Shown: positions 1 to 7,716, counted from the stretch's first letter. The stretch: DNA of 17,342 nt from Treponema sp. (GCA_016297405.1 JAEDGP010000041.1:1-17342), one strand, 5' to 3'. Notes: generated by a model from the sequence alone, not told the origin. Numbers and translations: made by a program.

Positions 1-462
1 CTGGCTTTCATTGACATATACAACACATTCAAGAGAATTGTAGAAAAATACGATATTTCGCCTTCAAATCTTAAGCTTGAAATTACCGAATCGGCAGTTT
101 TAATGAACCTTGATATTCAGCTCAAACTTATAAACAAATTGAGGGCTGCAGGTTTTAAAATCCAAATGGATGATTTTGGCAGCGGTTATTCTTCTCTGAA
201 CATGCTTAAAGACATTCCCTTTGACGTTCTTAAAATCGACATGGCATTCCTTGAAAAAACAGAAAATGTTACCCGTTCCAAAATAATTCTAAAATCTATT
301 GTGGAAATGGCAACAGCTCTTGAAATCGATGTGATTACTGAAGGCGTTGAAACTAAAGAACAAGCTGATTATCTGAACAGCATTGGTTGCAATCTTTTCC
401 AGGGCTACTATTTTGACCGTCCAATGCCTATTTCAGATTTTGAAACTAAATACCTTAAATAA
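1..462 (+). CDS. EAL-domain cyclic-di-GMP phosphodiesterase (C-terminal fragment, 5' end outside window)
   Basis: The reading frame is open from base 1 and ends in TAA, giving 153 visible residues. This is the C-terminal part of an EAL domain, which hydrolyses the second messenger c-di-GMP to pGpG. Visible family motifs, in window numbering of the fragment, are LEITES (residues 26-31), DDFGSGYSSL, the KID motif with its metal/substrate lysine, EGVET, and the closing GCNLFQGYYFDRP. The acidic residues and lysine needed for Mg-dependent catalysis are therefore all present in the visible part, so this half looks active. The EAL motif itself and any N-terminal GGDEF, PAS or membrane sensor regions lie upstream of the window, so the full architecture and input signal are unknown. 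The domain ends very close to the C-terminus, so EAL is the last domain. hrpB follows after 13 nt on the same strand. Confidence 0.93.
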   Translation: MAFIDIYNTFKRIVEKYDISPSNLKLEITESAVLMNLDIQLKLINKLRAAGFKIQMDDFGSGYSSLNMLKDIPFDVLKIDMAFLEKTENVTRSKIILKSIVEMATALEIDVITEGVETKEQADYLNSIGCNLFQGYYFDRPMPISDFETKYLK

Positions 463-475
463 GATACAATAAGTC

Positions 476-2944
476 ATGGCTCTTAAAAATGAAATTCAGG
501 CAAAGATAAAAAACCTGCCGGTTTGTGACCACTTAGATTCGATTTGCACACAGCTTAAAAACTCAAAAAGCAGATTCCTTATTTTAACAGCAGAAACCGC
601 AGCTGGAAAATCCACCAGTGTTCCTTTAGCATTGATGGAAGAATTTTCCGGCAAAATCCTCATGCTTGAACCCCGAAGGCTGGCTGTTTTTGCAATAGCT
701 CAGCGCATTGCACAGCTAAAAGACGAAGTTCCTGGCAAAAGCGTTGGTTATCGTGTTCACCTGGAAAATAAAATCTCAAGGGAAACCAGATTGGAAATCA
801 TCACAGAAGCAATTCTTATCAGACAATTGCAAAGCGATCCTTCTCTGGAAGGGGTAAGCGTTGTGATTCTGGATGAATTCCACGAACGCTCTATTCATTC
901 TGATTTGTCCCTGGCGTTTTTAAAAGAAGCTATGGCACTTAGGGACGATCTTTTTGTGATAATCATGTCGGCAACAATCAATACACAAAAACTGGTAACC
1001 TTTCTGGGCACTCCATCAGAGCCAGCCCCAGTGTATAAAGTGCCCGGCCGACAATTCCCTGTTAAAATCGAATACAAAGAAAGTGAAGTTTGGAACGCAA
1101 TTTATGACGAAGCTTTTTCCTGCCCACCAGGCACTTCAATTTTAGCCTTTTTCCCTGGAATTGCAGATATCAGAAAATGCCATCAGAAATTGCAGGATAT
1201 GGGACTCACTTCAAATCCAGATTTCCAAGTGATGATTCTGCACAGTTCCATTAATCTATCCCAGCAAAAAGCGGTTCTATCTCCAGTTCCAACCAATGCT
1301 GTTCGCATAATCTTATCATCTGCCATTGCCGAATCTTCACTTACGGTTCCAGGAGTTTCTATTGTCATCGATACAGGGTTGTGTCGTATAAACAAAATGA
1401 ATTTTTCTGCCGGTCTTGAAAAACTTGAAACCGTTCCAGAAAGCGAATTTTCAGCAGAACAGCGGGCAGGTCGTGCAGGGCGCCTTGGAGAAGGCCGCTG
1501 TATCCGCCTATGGAACAAACTTGAAAAACTTCAAAAAGAAACTCCACCTGAAATTCTTCGAAGCGAACTTTCAAATCTGGTTTTGGAATGTGCACAATGG
1601 GGAATTTTTCAAAAGGAAAAACTTCAGTGGCTTGATGCACCTTCTCAGGCGGCATGGACTGCTGCTACTTCTTTGCTTGAGCTTTTAGGATGCATCAAAC
1701 ATCAGCAGATAACAGATCTTGGAAAAGCTTCACTTTCAATTGGTCTTTCACCTCGATTATCATGTGCAGCAATAACAGGCGGCGCACAATTAATTCTGCC
1801 ATATACAAATTTCGCTGAATCTGCCCTAGAAATTCAAACTCGTTTTTGTCAGGAAACAAACCGCCGCATTCAAGAAGCGCGCAAATCTTTTGCTTCTTCA
1901 TTGCCCGCCTTCACCAACAATCAATGCCAAGCGCTTCTGGCAGGTTTTCCTGACCGTTTGGCTCATAACACACAAATTTCCCCGCAAAATGGCCAATACA
2001 CTGAATCAAATTACCAGCTTTATTCTGGTCGCTCTGCAAAACTGAAAAATGACCTTGCAGAAGTCCAGCGAACTTTTCCTGAATGGATAATTGTTACTGA
2101 AGCTGATTCGGGGGAAAAAGAAGGCATAATCTATAGCTTTATTCCAGCTCCGCAAGATTTCATAAACCTTTGGCTCAATGACAAAACAACCACCCGGGAA
2201 TTCGCAAAGCTAGAAGGAGCAAAGGCAACAAGATACAGGGAAAAACGTTATGGCCGAATCGTACTTGAGCGAAAAAAACTTCCTGCTGCTCCAGAAGATT
2301 TTTCTCTGGCCATAATAAATGAAGTTCATGAAAAGGGTCTAAATGTGCTGCCGCTTTCTGATAATGCGCAGGAACTATTGATTCGCACAGCATTCTACAG
2401 ACAGCAAAAAGAATGGGAAATTTTGCAAAAAGCCCAAAAGTTAGATTCAGCTGAGAAGAGCGGGGAAAATCAAAACGCTATTCATCAGATTCATTTGGAA
2501 GCAGAACTTCAGGCAAAGCCTGAAGAATGGCTGCTGCCATTTCTTGGCGGAAAAACAAAAATCAGTCAGGAAGATGTATATAATGCGCTCTACTGGTTTT
2601 TGAATGGCGCAGAAATCGACAGGCAAGTGCCCGCCAAGATTCTGCTTCCAAATGGAAAAAGCCGAAAAATTATTTATGAGAAACAATCATTGGCAAGCGA
2701 AAAAAACAGGCTTGTCATTCGACCTGTTCTTGAAATCATCATTCAACAGATTTTCGGTTGTTTTGAGACACCAAAAGTTATGGGAATGCCGGTGCTTTTA
2801 CGTTTGCTTTCACCGGCCAGAAGACCGTTGCAGATTACAGATGATTTAACTGGTTTTTGGGCGAATACCTGGCCCGATATCTGCAAAGAGATGAAAGGCC
2901 GGTATCCAAAACACAACTGGAACTACAAGGTTGTGGAAGATTAG
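476..2944 (+). CDS. hrpB: ATP-dependent DExH-box helicase HrpB
   Basis: This 822-residue protein is an HrpB-type superfamily 2 helicase, close to the usual 800-840 residues. The Walker A motif is AETAAGKST (39-47), motif Ia is PRRLA (66-70), motif II is DEFHERS (133-139), motif III is SAT (165-167) and motif VI is QRAGRAGR (329-336). The C-terminal HrpB-specific domain is clear in the last 100 residues (LLRLLSPARRPLQIT, then DLTGFW and KGRYPKHNW). HrpB is an ATP-driven helicase of uncertain bacterial function; RNA is the presumed substrate by family. The ATG at 476 lies 13 nt after the EAL gene and has no Shine-Dalgarno sequence. Instead TACAAT (465-470) lies 5 nt before the ATG, so translation may be coupled to the upstream gene or the mRNA may be leaderless. 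The stop codon overlaps the stop of the convergent gene at 2941, and no terminator lies between them. Confidence 0.95.
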   Translation: MALKNEIQAKIKNLPVCDHLDSICTQLKNSKSRFLILTAETAAGKSTSVPLALMEEFSGKILMLEPRRLAVFAIAQRIAQLKDEVPGKSVGYRVHLENKISRETRLEIITEAILIRQLQSDPSLEGVSVVILDEFHERSIHSDLSLAFLKEAMALRDDLFVIIMSATINTQKLVTFLGTPSEPAPVYKVPGRQFPVKIEYKESEVWNAIYDEAFSCPPGTSILAFFPGIADIRKCHQKLQDMGLTSNPDFQVMILHSSINLSQQKAVLSPVPTNAVRIILSSAIAESSLTVPGVSIVIDTGLCRINKMNFSAGLEKLETVPESEFSAEQRAGRAGRLGEGRCIRLWNKLEKLQKETPPEILRSELSNLVLECAQWGIFQKEKLQWLDAPSQAAWTAATSLLELLGCIKHQQITDLGKASLSIGLSPRLSCAAITGGAQLILPYTNFAESALEIQTRFCQETNRRIQEARKSFASSLPAFTNNQCQALLAGFPDRLAHNTQISPQNGQYTESNYQLYSGRSAKLKNDLAEVQRTFPEWIIVTEADSGEKEGIIYSFIPAPQDFINLWLNDKTTTREFAKLEGAKATRYREKRYGRIVLERKKLPAAPEDFSLAIINEVHEKGLNVLPLSDNAQELLIRTAFYRQQKEWEILQKAQKLDSAEKSGENQNAIHQIHLEAELQAKPEEWLLPFLGGKTKISQEDVYNALYWFLNGAEIDRQVPAKILLPNGKSRKIIYEKQSLASEKNRLVIRPVLEIIIQQIFGCFETPKVMGMPVLLRLLSPARRPLQITDDLTGFWANTWPDICKEMKGRYPKHNWNYKVVED

Positions 2945-3852
2945 TTTACGTTATTCATGAAGAAATATGAGAAGAACAGGCTGGCACTTCCCAAAAGCAC
3001 AACAATATCGCCAATACAATGCATATATTTTACTTTTCTCATGTTGCAGAAAATCAGTCCCACTACATAGAATGCCCCGGAACACAGAAGCAGAACGAAT
3101 GATTTGTGTGAAAGAAAGCGCGAAAAGTGGTTGATAAGCAAAAGAGCTGCTAATCCACTAACTGCATAAAAAATAATATTTACTAATTCAAGGCGACTGC
3201 CTGCAATTGCATACATTATAAGTCCTGTTAAACAGATTACAGTGATTATACCTGCAACGATCCAGCCAAAAAGATTTGACTTTGTATTGAAACAATATAC
3301 AAAATAAGCACCGACTATTACAAGAAAAACTCCCACACGACTTAATCGTTTAAAAACTTCTTTTGCATTTATATTTGTAATCGCATGATAAAGAATGGAC
3401 ATTACATAATTCAATGTCATAATTCCACCAAAACAAGAAAAAAGCACCGCATAGATGTTTTTTTCCGAATCCGGAACATTTTTTATGGCAAAAACATCAA
3501 GAAGAACTGTAGCTGCAATAAAAAGGCAGGCTCCAATTCCCTGGACAATGGAACTGAAAATCTCTTCGCCAAGTGTATATGGTCGCAAACTAAATTGGCT
3601 TTCTACATGAGCCTTTTCCTTTGCAATAGCTTTTTCAGCCTTTTTTCGTGCCTTTTCTGATTTTGCGTAATCTTCAGCAGCATATTTTGCCTTCAATCGC
3701 TCAGGATCTTCTGCATACTGAATATTTATTTCCCTGATTTTCTGCTGTGCATCATCTTTTATTTGTTGTATTCGAAGCTTTTTCTTGGCCTTAATAGATT
3801 TTAATGTTGAAAGTCTTACAGCTCTTGCTGCAATTGTATCTTCACGAGTCAA
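2941..3852 (-). CDS. Hemolysin III/PAQR-like seven-helix membrane protein with charged N-terminal helix
   Basis: I place the start at the TTG at 3852, giving 303 residues. It has GGGGG (3864-3860) 7 nt upstream and an extended -10 (TGATATAAT) ending at 3887; an in-frame GTG at 4017 would put this promoter inside the gene. Residues 10-85 are a Lys/Glu/Ala-rich, probably coiled-coil helix in the cytoplasm. From residue 90 the sequence reads RPYTLGEEIFSSIVQGIGA, the N-terminal signature of the hemolysin III (YqfA/PAQR) family, followed by about seven hydrophobic segments to the C-terminus. The SxxxH motif is kept (S152, H156) and the first His of the C-terminal HxxxH is kept (H278), but the second is Asp (D282). 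The Asp-His pair usually found in the third helix is replaced by Ser-Arg (171-172). Bacterial members have no settled function, and the haemolysin name should not be read as a toxin. The family call is fairly sure; the activity is unknown. Confidence 0.68.
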   Translation of the reverse strand: MTREDTIAARAVRLSTLKSIKAKKKLRIQQIKDDAQQKIREINIQYAEDPERLKAKYAAEDYAKSEKARKKAEKAIAKEKAHVESQFSLRPYTLGEEIFSSIVQGIGACLFIAATVLLDVFAIKNVPDSEKNIYAVLFSCFGGIMTLNYVMSILYHAITNINAKEVFKRLSRVGVFLVIVGAYFVYCFNTKSNLFGWIVAGIITVICLTGLIMYAIAGSRLELVNIIFYAVSGLAALLLINHFSRFLSHKSFVLLLCSGAFYVVGLIFCNMRKVKYMHCIGDIVVLLGSASLFFSYFFMNNVN

Positions 3853-3886
3853 TTGGTAACCCCCAAACTCTTTTTTTGATTCTAAA

Positions 3887-3895
3887 ATTATATCA
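3887..3895 (-). promoter_or_regulatory. Extended -10 promoter for the PAQR-like gene
   Basis: On the minus strand TGATATAAT occupies 3895-3887, a perfect TGnTATAAT extended -10. The -35 position at 17 bp (TGGAAT) is poor, as is common for extended -10 promoters. The predicted transcript start near 3880 leaves a leader of about 28 nt containing GGGGG before the TTG start at 3852. Confidence 0.55.
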
Positions 3896-4035
3896 GCACT
3901 ACAAGAAATATTCCATAACTTGAAACTAAGGAATAAATAATGTAAATTTCTTTCAGATTTTACGTTTGTGATGAACAAAGGCAGATTCCACGGAACACGC
4001 TTTTCTGACGACACCACGGTGCGCAGAAGACAACA

Positions 4036-4064
4036 TTAACGAGTAATTTACTGAAAGTTTTTAT
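4036..4064 (+). promoter_or_regulatory. Weak candidate promoter for the EIIC-like gene
   Basis: TTAACG (4036-4041) and TTTTAT (4059-4064) are separated by 17 bp and each match 4 of 6 consensus bases. If used, the transcript would begin near 4071 and include most of the hairpin at 4069-4097. The sequence is AT-rich, so this could be chance. Confidence 0.25.
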
Positions 4065-4068
4065 TTTT

Positions 4069-4097
4069 GGCAATTTCAAAATATTCAGAAATTTGCC
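4069..4097 (+). promoter_or_regulatory. Inverted repeat directly before the Shine-Dalgarno of the EIIC-like gene
   Basis: GGCAATTTC (4069-4077) can pair with GAAATTTGCC (4088-4097) with one bulged base and a 10-nt AT-rich loop. The ribosome binding site GGAGG (4098-4102) begins on the very next base, 4 nt before the ATG at 4107. The arrangement could form a 5' leader hairpin that affects ribosome access, or be a DNA operator. There is no U-tract, so it is not a terminator. Confidence 0.4.
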
Positions 4098-4106
4098 GGA
4101 GGTTTT

Positions 4107-5345
4107 ATGAATCGTTACGTTAAGCGTTACTGTATCGACGCAATGAGTGGAATGGCTCAGGGACTTTTTGCCTCCCTGTTGGTTGGAACAATCATCAAAA
4201 CACTTGGACAACAGCTTCTGCGCCTTGGTTCAAATGAAATTTTCCAATTTTTAGTAAATGCAGGTACTTTCTGCTGTGAACCACATGTAGTTGGAGCTGC
4301 CATGGCTTGTGGCATTGGTTTTGCAATGAGCGCACACAATCTTGTTCTTTTCAGCTTGATTACTATTGGCGCAACTGCAAACACTTTGGGCGGCGCTGGT
4401 GGTCCTTTGGCAGTTCTTGTAATTGCAATCGCTGCTGCAGAAGCTGGTATGCTTGTTAGCAAGAAGACAAAAGTAGATATTCTTGTTACTCCAATCGTTA
4501 CTATCCTTGCCGGTACTTTTCTGTCAGTTCTTTTTGCCAAATACATCGGTATAGCAGCAAGCTGGGTTGGAAACCTTATCATGCTTACTACCGAACTTCA
4601 TCCTTTTGTAATGGGCATTCTTGTAAGTGTTGTTGTTGGTGTTGCCCTTACTCTTCCAATCTCTTCTGCAGCAATTTGTGCCGCTCTTGGGCTTACAGGA
4701 TTAGCTGGCGGTGCTGCTGTTGCAGGATGCTGCGCACAGATGGTTGGCTTTGCCGTTTTGAGCTTTAAGGAAAACCGTTGGGGTGGGCTTTTGAGCCAGG
4801 GGCTTGGTACTTCAATGCTTCAAATGCCAAACATCGTAAAAAACCCAAAAGTTTGGATCGTTCCAATCCTTGTAAGTGCAATTACAGGACCTTTTTCAAC
4901 ATGCGTATTTAAAATGGAAATGAACGGCGCCGCTGTTTCTTCTGGTATGGGAACTTGCGGACTTGTAGGACAGATTGGAGTTGTAACTGGCTGGTACAGC
5001 CCTAGCAAACAGGCCGTTGCATGGGCAGAAAAAAAAGAAGAAAACAATGCAGCTGTTCAGACATCTGATGATGCAACTACAAATACAGTTGAATCTAATA
5101 ACTCTGCCCTTTCAGTAAATACTGAATCAGCAACAGCCGAAAACGCAGCTATTCAGGCAGAAACTACTGCTCCAACAGAAGAAAAAACTACCGAACAAAA
5201 ACTTGCAAAAAACCCAGGTTTCTTCGATTGGTTTGGCCTTTTAATGACAAGCTTTATTCTTCCTGGCGTCCTTTGCTACGTATTTGGCAAAGTTTTCAGA
5301 AAAATCGGCTGGATCAAAGACAACGATCTTTTGCTTGAAAACTAA
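4107..5345 (+). CDS. PTS EIIC-type membrane protein (PTS_EIIC_2-like), solitary, with low-complexity insert
   Basis: This 412-residue polytopic membrane protein resembles the PTS_EIIC_2 family, a branch of phosphotransferase-system membrane components of unknown substrate. The ATG at 4107 has a strong GGAGG at 4098-4102. Residues 10-300 are almost continuous hydrophobic helices with glycine-rich conserved stretches: NTLGGAGGPLAV (92-103), LPISSAAI (183-190) and GMGTCGLVGQIG (280-291). A final membrane helix (about 373-396) is followed by FRKIGWIKDNDLL, like the usual family C-terminus. Unusually, residues about 309-368 form a polar Thr/Ala/Glu/Asn-rich segment between the last helices, lengthening the protein beyond the usual 340-350 residues. 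No EIIA, EIIB, HPr or sugar-metabolism gene is adjacent, so phosphorylation-coupled transport cannot be claimed. Members of this family could instead act as permeases or regulators. Family confidence is good; the substrate is unknown. Confidence 0.75.
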   Translation: MNRYVKRYCIDAMSGMAQGLFASLLVGTIIKTLGQQLLRLGSNEIFQFLVNAGTFCCEPHVVGAAMACGIGFAMSAHNLVLFSLITIGATANTLGGAGGPLAVLVIAIAAAEAGMLVSKKTKVDILVTPIVTILAGTFLSVLFAKYIGIAASWVGNLIMLTTELHPFVMGILVSVVVGVALTLPISSAAICAALGLTGLAGGAAVAGCCAQMVGFAVLSFKENRWGGLLSQGLGTSMLQMPNIVKNPKVWIVPILVSAITGPFSTCVFKMEMNGAAVSSGMGTCGLVGQIGVVTGWYSPSKQAVAWAEKKEENNAAVQTSDDATTNTVESNNSALSVNTESATAENAAIQAETTAPTEEKTTEQKLAKNPGFFDWFGLLMTSFILPGVLCYVFGKVFRKIGWIKDNDLLLEN

Positions 5346-5356
5346 GTTTTGCTCAT

Positions 5357-5469
5357 AAAAAAAGCTGCCAATCAGGTTCAGCGTTTACAGTTATAAATGT
5401 TTCAGGCAGAATCTTAACGAACTTGCCAGATTTTTATAGCTTCTGAACTTTGATGGGCAGCTTTTTTTT
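5357..5469. terminator. Long structured terminator region after the EIIC-like gene, usable on both strands
   Basis: AAAAAAAGCTGCC (5357-5369) is the exact complement of GGCAGCTTTTTTT (5456-5468), so either strand would end in a U-tract after a 13-bp stem. The arms lie 86 nt apart. Inside them ATCA (5371-5374) pairs with TGAT (5451-5454), and GTTCAG (5376-5381) pairs with CTGAAC (5443-5448), extending the stem. The remaining inner part can form a further small GGCA/TGCC stem. Downstream of the plus-strand EIIC-like gene (stop 5345) and of the minus-strand GH31 gene (stop at 5548), it can serve both. The long inner region is unusual for a simple terminator. Confidence 0.6.
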
Positions 5470-5487
5470 AGGAAACCTTTTTTTTTA

Positions 5488-5521
5488 GGAAACCTGCAAA
5501 ACGCAATTTTTACAGGTTTCC
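5488..5521. repeat. Inverted repeat between EIIC-like and GH31 genes
   Basis: GGAAACCTG (5488-5496) and CAGGTTTCC (5513-5521) are perfect complements around a 16-nt loop that can add four A-T pairs. The left arm and the T-run before it are repeated just upstream: T8-AGGAAACC occurs at 5462-5477 and again at 5479-5494. Neither strand has a U-tract after the hairpin, so it is not a standard terminator by itself. Confidence 0.45.
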
Positions 5522-5547
5522 GGCCTTGTTTAATCTTGAGCTTGATT

Positions 5548-7716
5548 TTAAAGCTGGATGCCAGCCTTCAATTCCTCAAGAGTTGCAGACTTCTTTTTTC
5601 CTGATGGCAGAACAATCTCATAATTGTTTGGAATAAAACTTAAATCGCCTTTTACTAAAGCTTTCAAAGTACGACCTTCCAGCTTCATTTCAATTTCACC
5701 ATATTTTCCAGTCTTGTATTCTTCTGTTTCTCCGTCATCATCATATAAAGTGAACGTGTTATTTACAGAACTTGAATTATCAATGGCAACAAAAAGCTCA
5801 GTCTTGCCATCAACAGCTCTTGGAATTATAGCGCCTTCCTTAACATAAATCGGAATGTTTTCCAATTTTGACTTTACCGTCAATTCTGTTCCGCCTGCGA
5901 CTTTCTCATTTGAATAGAAATTGAACCAGTTTCCTTTTGGCAAATAGAATGTTCTTTCACTTTCTGCCACAAGCTCCCTTACAATTGGAGCTACCAGAAT
6001 TGAATCGCCAAACATATACTGGCTGTTGATAAATTTCTGGGGAGTTGCTTCATCCTCAAAAAACATAGGTCGCATCATTGGAATGCCATTCATTGTCTGG
6101 CGAGCAGTTGAATAAATATATGGCAAAAGCTGGGCTCGCATACGAATCAAATCGGAAACAATTTTTTCAGCTTTAGGGCTGAATGCATAAGGTTCACGTG
6201 GTCCAGTTCCATGTGCACGATATATAGGTGTAAAAGCACCAAACTGCTGCCATCGGATATAAAGCTCTTCTGGTGATTCTGGCTGAACAAAGCCGCCTAC
6301 ATCGCTTCCCCAATATGGAAGTCCAGAAATTCCTGCATTCAAGCCATAAGCCATCTGATTCGAAAGTGAAGGCCAGCTAACACTTGCATCTCCTGACCAT
6401 ACAGAAACATTGAACTTTCCGCTTCCTGTTGTAGCAGAGCGGCTCATTATGAAAAGGCGGCGATTCGGGTATTTTGCATGAACGCCTTCATATAATGCTT
6501 TTGACCAATAATAATTGTAATAGTTGTGGAAATCCTGTTCCGCATATTTTCCGTATTTCAAATCCGCTGGAACTTTTTCTGGCTCTCCAAGATCTGTCCA
6601 GAAACCTTCGATTCCACTATCAAGCATGGAAGAATATTTATCACCCATAAAGCTTGCAGCATTCTTTCCCAATGGATTAAAAATGCCAGCATCCCTGGCT
6701 CCAATACACCACCAGTCATGCCACAATGCAACCTTACCTTTCTGATTCTTGCACAAAAGATCTTTTGACATCAATTCATCAAAATTCACGCTTGCTGTTG
6801 TAAAGAATGGTTCTGTGATTGTAACTAGCTTTACGCCATTTTCTTCCATGTGAGCATCCATTTCCTTGTAATCAGCAAAATCCTTTGCTGTCCATGAAAT
6901 ATCGCCCATTTTTTCGAACCAATATAAATCCAAAACTACGGCAGAAAGGGGAATATTTCTTTCTTTGAAAGAATCTACAAGTTCCACAACTTCCTGTGCC
7001 GACTTATAGCCATATTTCGACTGGATATAACCGTAAGCCCATTTTGGCAACATGCAGCAAGTTTCCGTTTCTGCATAGAATTTCTGAATGCTTTCCTTCA
7101 TTGACGAATCCTGACGAACAAAACATTCAATACGATGGTATTCGCTTCTGTAAAGCTGAGCATCTTTGCCATTCTGGAAATAGATTTTATCTTTTCCATT
7201 TGCATTGTAATAAACTGCTGTATTCTTGTTTGTCACATAAAAAGGGACGAAAACATAGGCATGGTCGCCATATTTCGATTCGTTATAAATTGTAAGCGAC
7301 TGATTTCTAAGGCTTACAAAACGGCTGGCTTCACCAAATCCATAAAATTCATCTGCTTTTTCCCAATTTCGCAATTCTTTAAGAAGTTTGCCGTCATCTT
7401 TAAAAGTTGATGAGTAAATCTTTTCGCCTTTAAACGAAAACGCATATCCTTCATCGCCTACATCAACCTGGTAATCGCCCCATACATAAGTGTTTTTTGA
7501 AGCAGCAATAAAGTTTTCCTTTGCTGCTGTTCTTTTTAATTCAACAGCATTCATTGGTTCGCGAGCTTTTTTTCCTTTTGCTTCAAAGCGAACAGAACCA
7601 TCCTGGCAGCCTTCGAATTCAAGAACTATGCCATTAGCTAATTTCACTTTTGTAAGAGCAGCTGCATTTACAACAAACGCAGCGCTCAAAACAAGCAATG
7701 CAATCTTTTTTTTCAT
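5548..7716 (-). CDS. Secreted glycoside hydrolase family 31 (alpha-glucosidase/alpha-xylosidase type)
   Basis: The 722-residue protein begins with a clear type I signal peptide (MKKKIALLVLSAAFVVNA, then AALTK, no lipobox cysteine), so it should act in the periplasm or outside the cell. GH31 enzymes are retaining hydrolases or transglycosidases of alpha-linked glucose or xylose. The nucleophile motif is GFWTDLGEPE with D375, and the acid/base motif is WSGDASVSW with D443. The conserved YWGSDVGGF (468-476) and a YRAHG motif (499-503) also fit. The N-terminal beta-sandwich domain spans roughly 22-220, the catalytic barrel 225-580, and beta-domains follow to the end (GNWFNFYS, IPIYVKEGAIIP). Substrate specificity cannot be read from the sequence. 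A GGGGGA Shine-Dalgarno lies before the ATG at 7716. It is the last gene of a probable three-gene transcript, 54 nt after the S1-domain gene, with a palindrome in between. Confidence 0.92.
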   Translation of the reverse strand: MKKKIALLVLSAAFVVNAAALTKVKLANGIVLEFEGCQDGSVRFEAKGKKAREPMNAVELKRTAAKENFIAASKNTYVWGDYQVDVGDEGYAFSFKGEKIYSSTFKDDGKLLKELRNWEKADEFYGFGEASRFVSLRNQSLTIYNESKYGDHAYVFVPFYVTNKNTAVYYNANGKDKIYFQNGKDAQLYRSEYHRIECFVRQDSSMKESIQKFYAETETCCMLPKWAYGYIQSKYGYKSAQEVVELVDSFKERNIPLSAVVLDLYWFEKMGDISWTAKDFADYKEMDAHMEENGVKLVTITEPFFTTASVNFDELMSKDLLCKNQKGKVALWHDWWCIGARDAGIFNPLGKNAASFMGDKYSSMLDSGIEGFWTDLGEPEKVPADLKYGKYAEQDFHNYYNYYWSKALYEGVHAKYPNRRLFIMSRSATTGSGKFNVSVWSGDASVSWPSLSNQMAYGLNAGISGLPYWGSDVGGFVQPESPEELYIRWQQFGAFTPIYRAHGTGPREPYAFSPKAEKIVSDLIRMRAQLLPYIYSTARQTMNGIPMMRPMFFEDEATPQKFINSQYMFGDSILVAPIVRELVAESERTFYLPKGNWFNFYSNEKVAGGTELTVKSKLENIPIYVKEGAIIPRAVDGKTELFVAIDNSSSVNNTFTLYDDDGETEEYKTGKYGEIEMKLEGRTLKALVKGDLSFIPNNYEIVLPSGKKKSATLEELKAGIQL

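Noticed and set aside
1183..1518. Minus-strand frame inside hrpB
   Set aside because: Antisense shadow over helicase motifs; the Arg/Pro-rich translation is an artefact.
3853..4017. N-terminal extension of the PAQR-like protein from a GTG
   Set aside because: The extended -10 and the GGGGG site lie inside it, and the sequence does not look like a natural protein start.
4157..4582. 141-codon minus-strand frame inside the EIIC-like gene
   Set aside because: It is an antisense shadow created by the Ala/Gly/Val-rich membrane protein codons.
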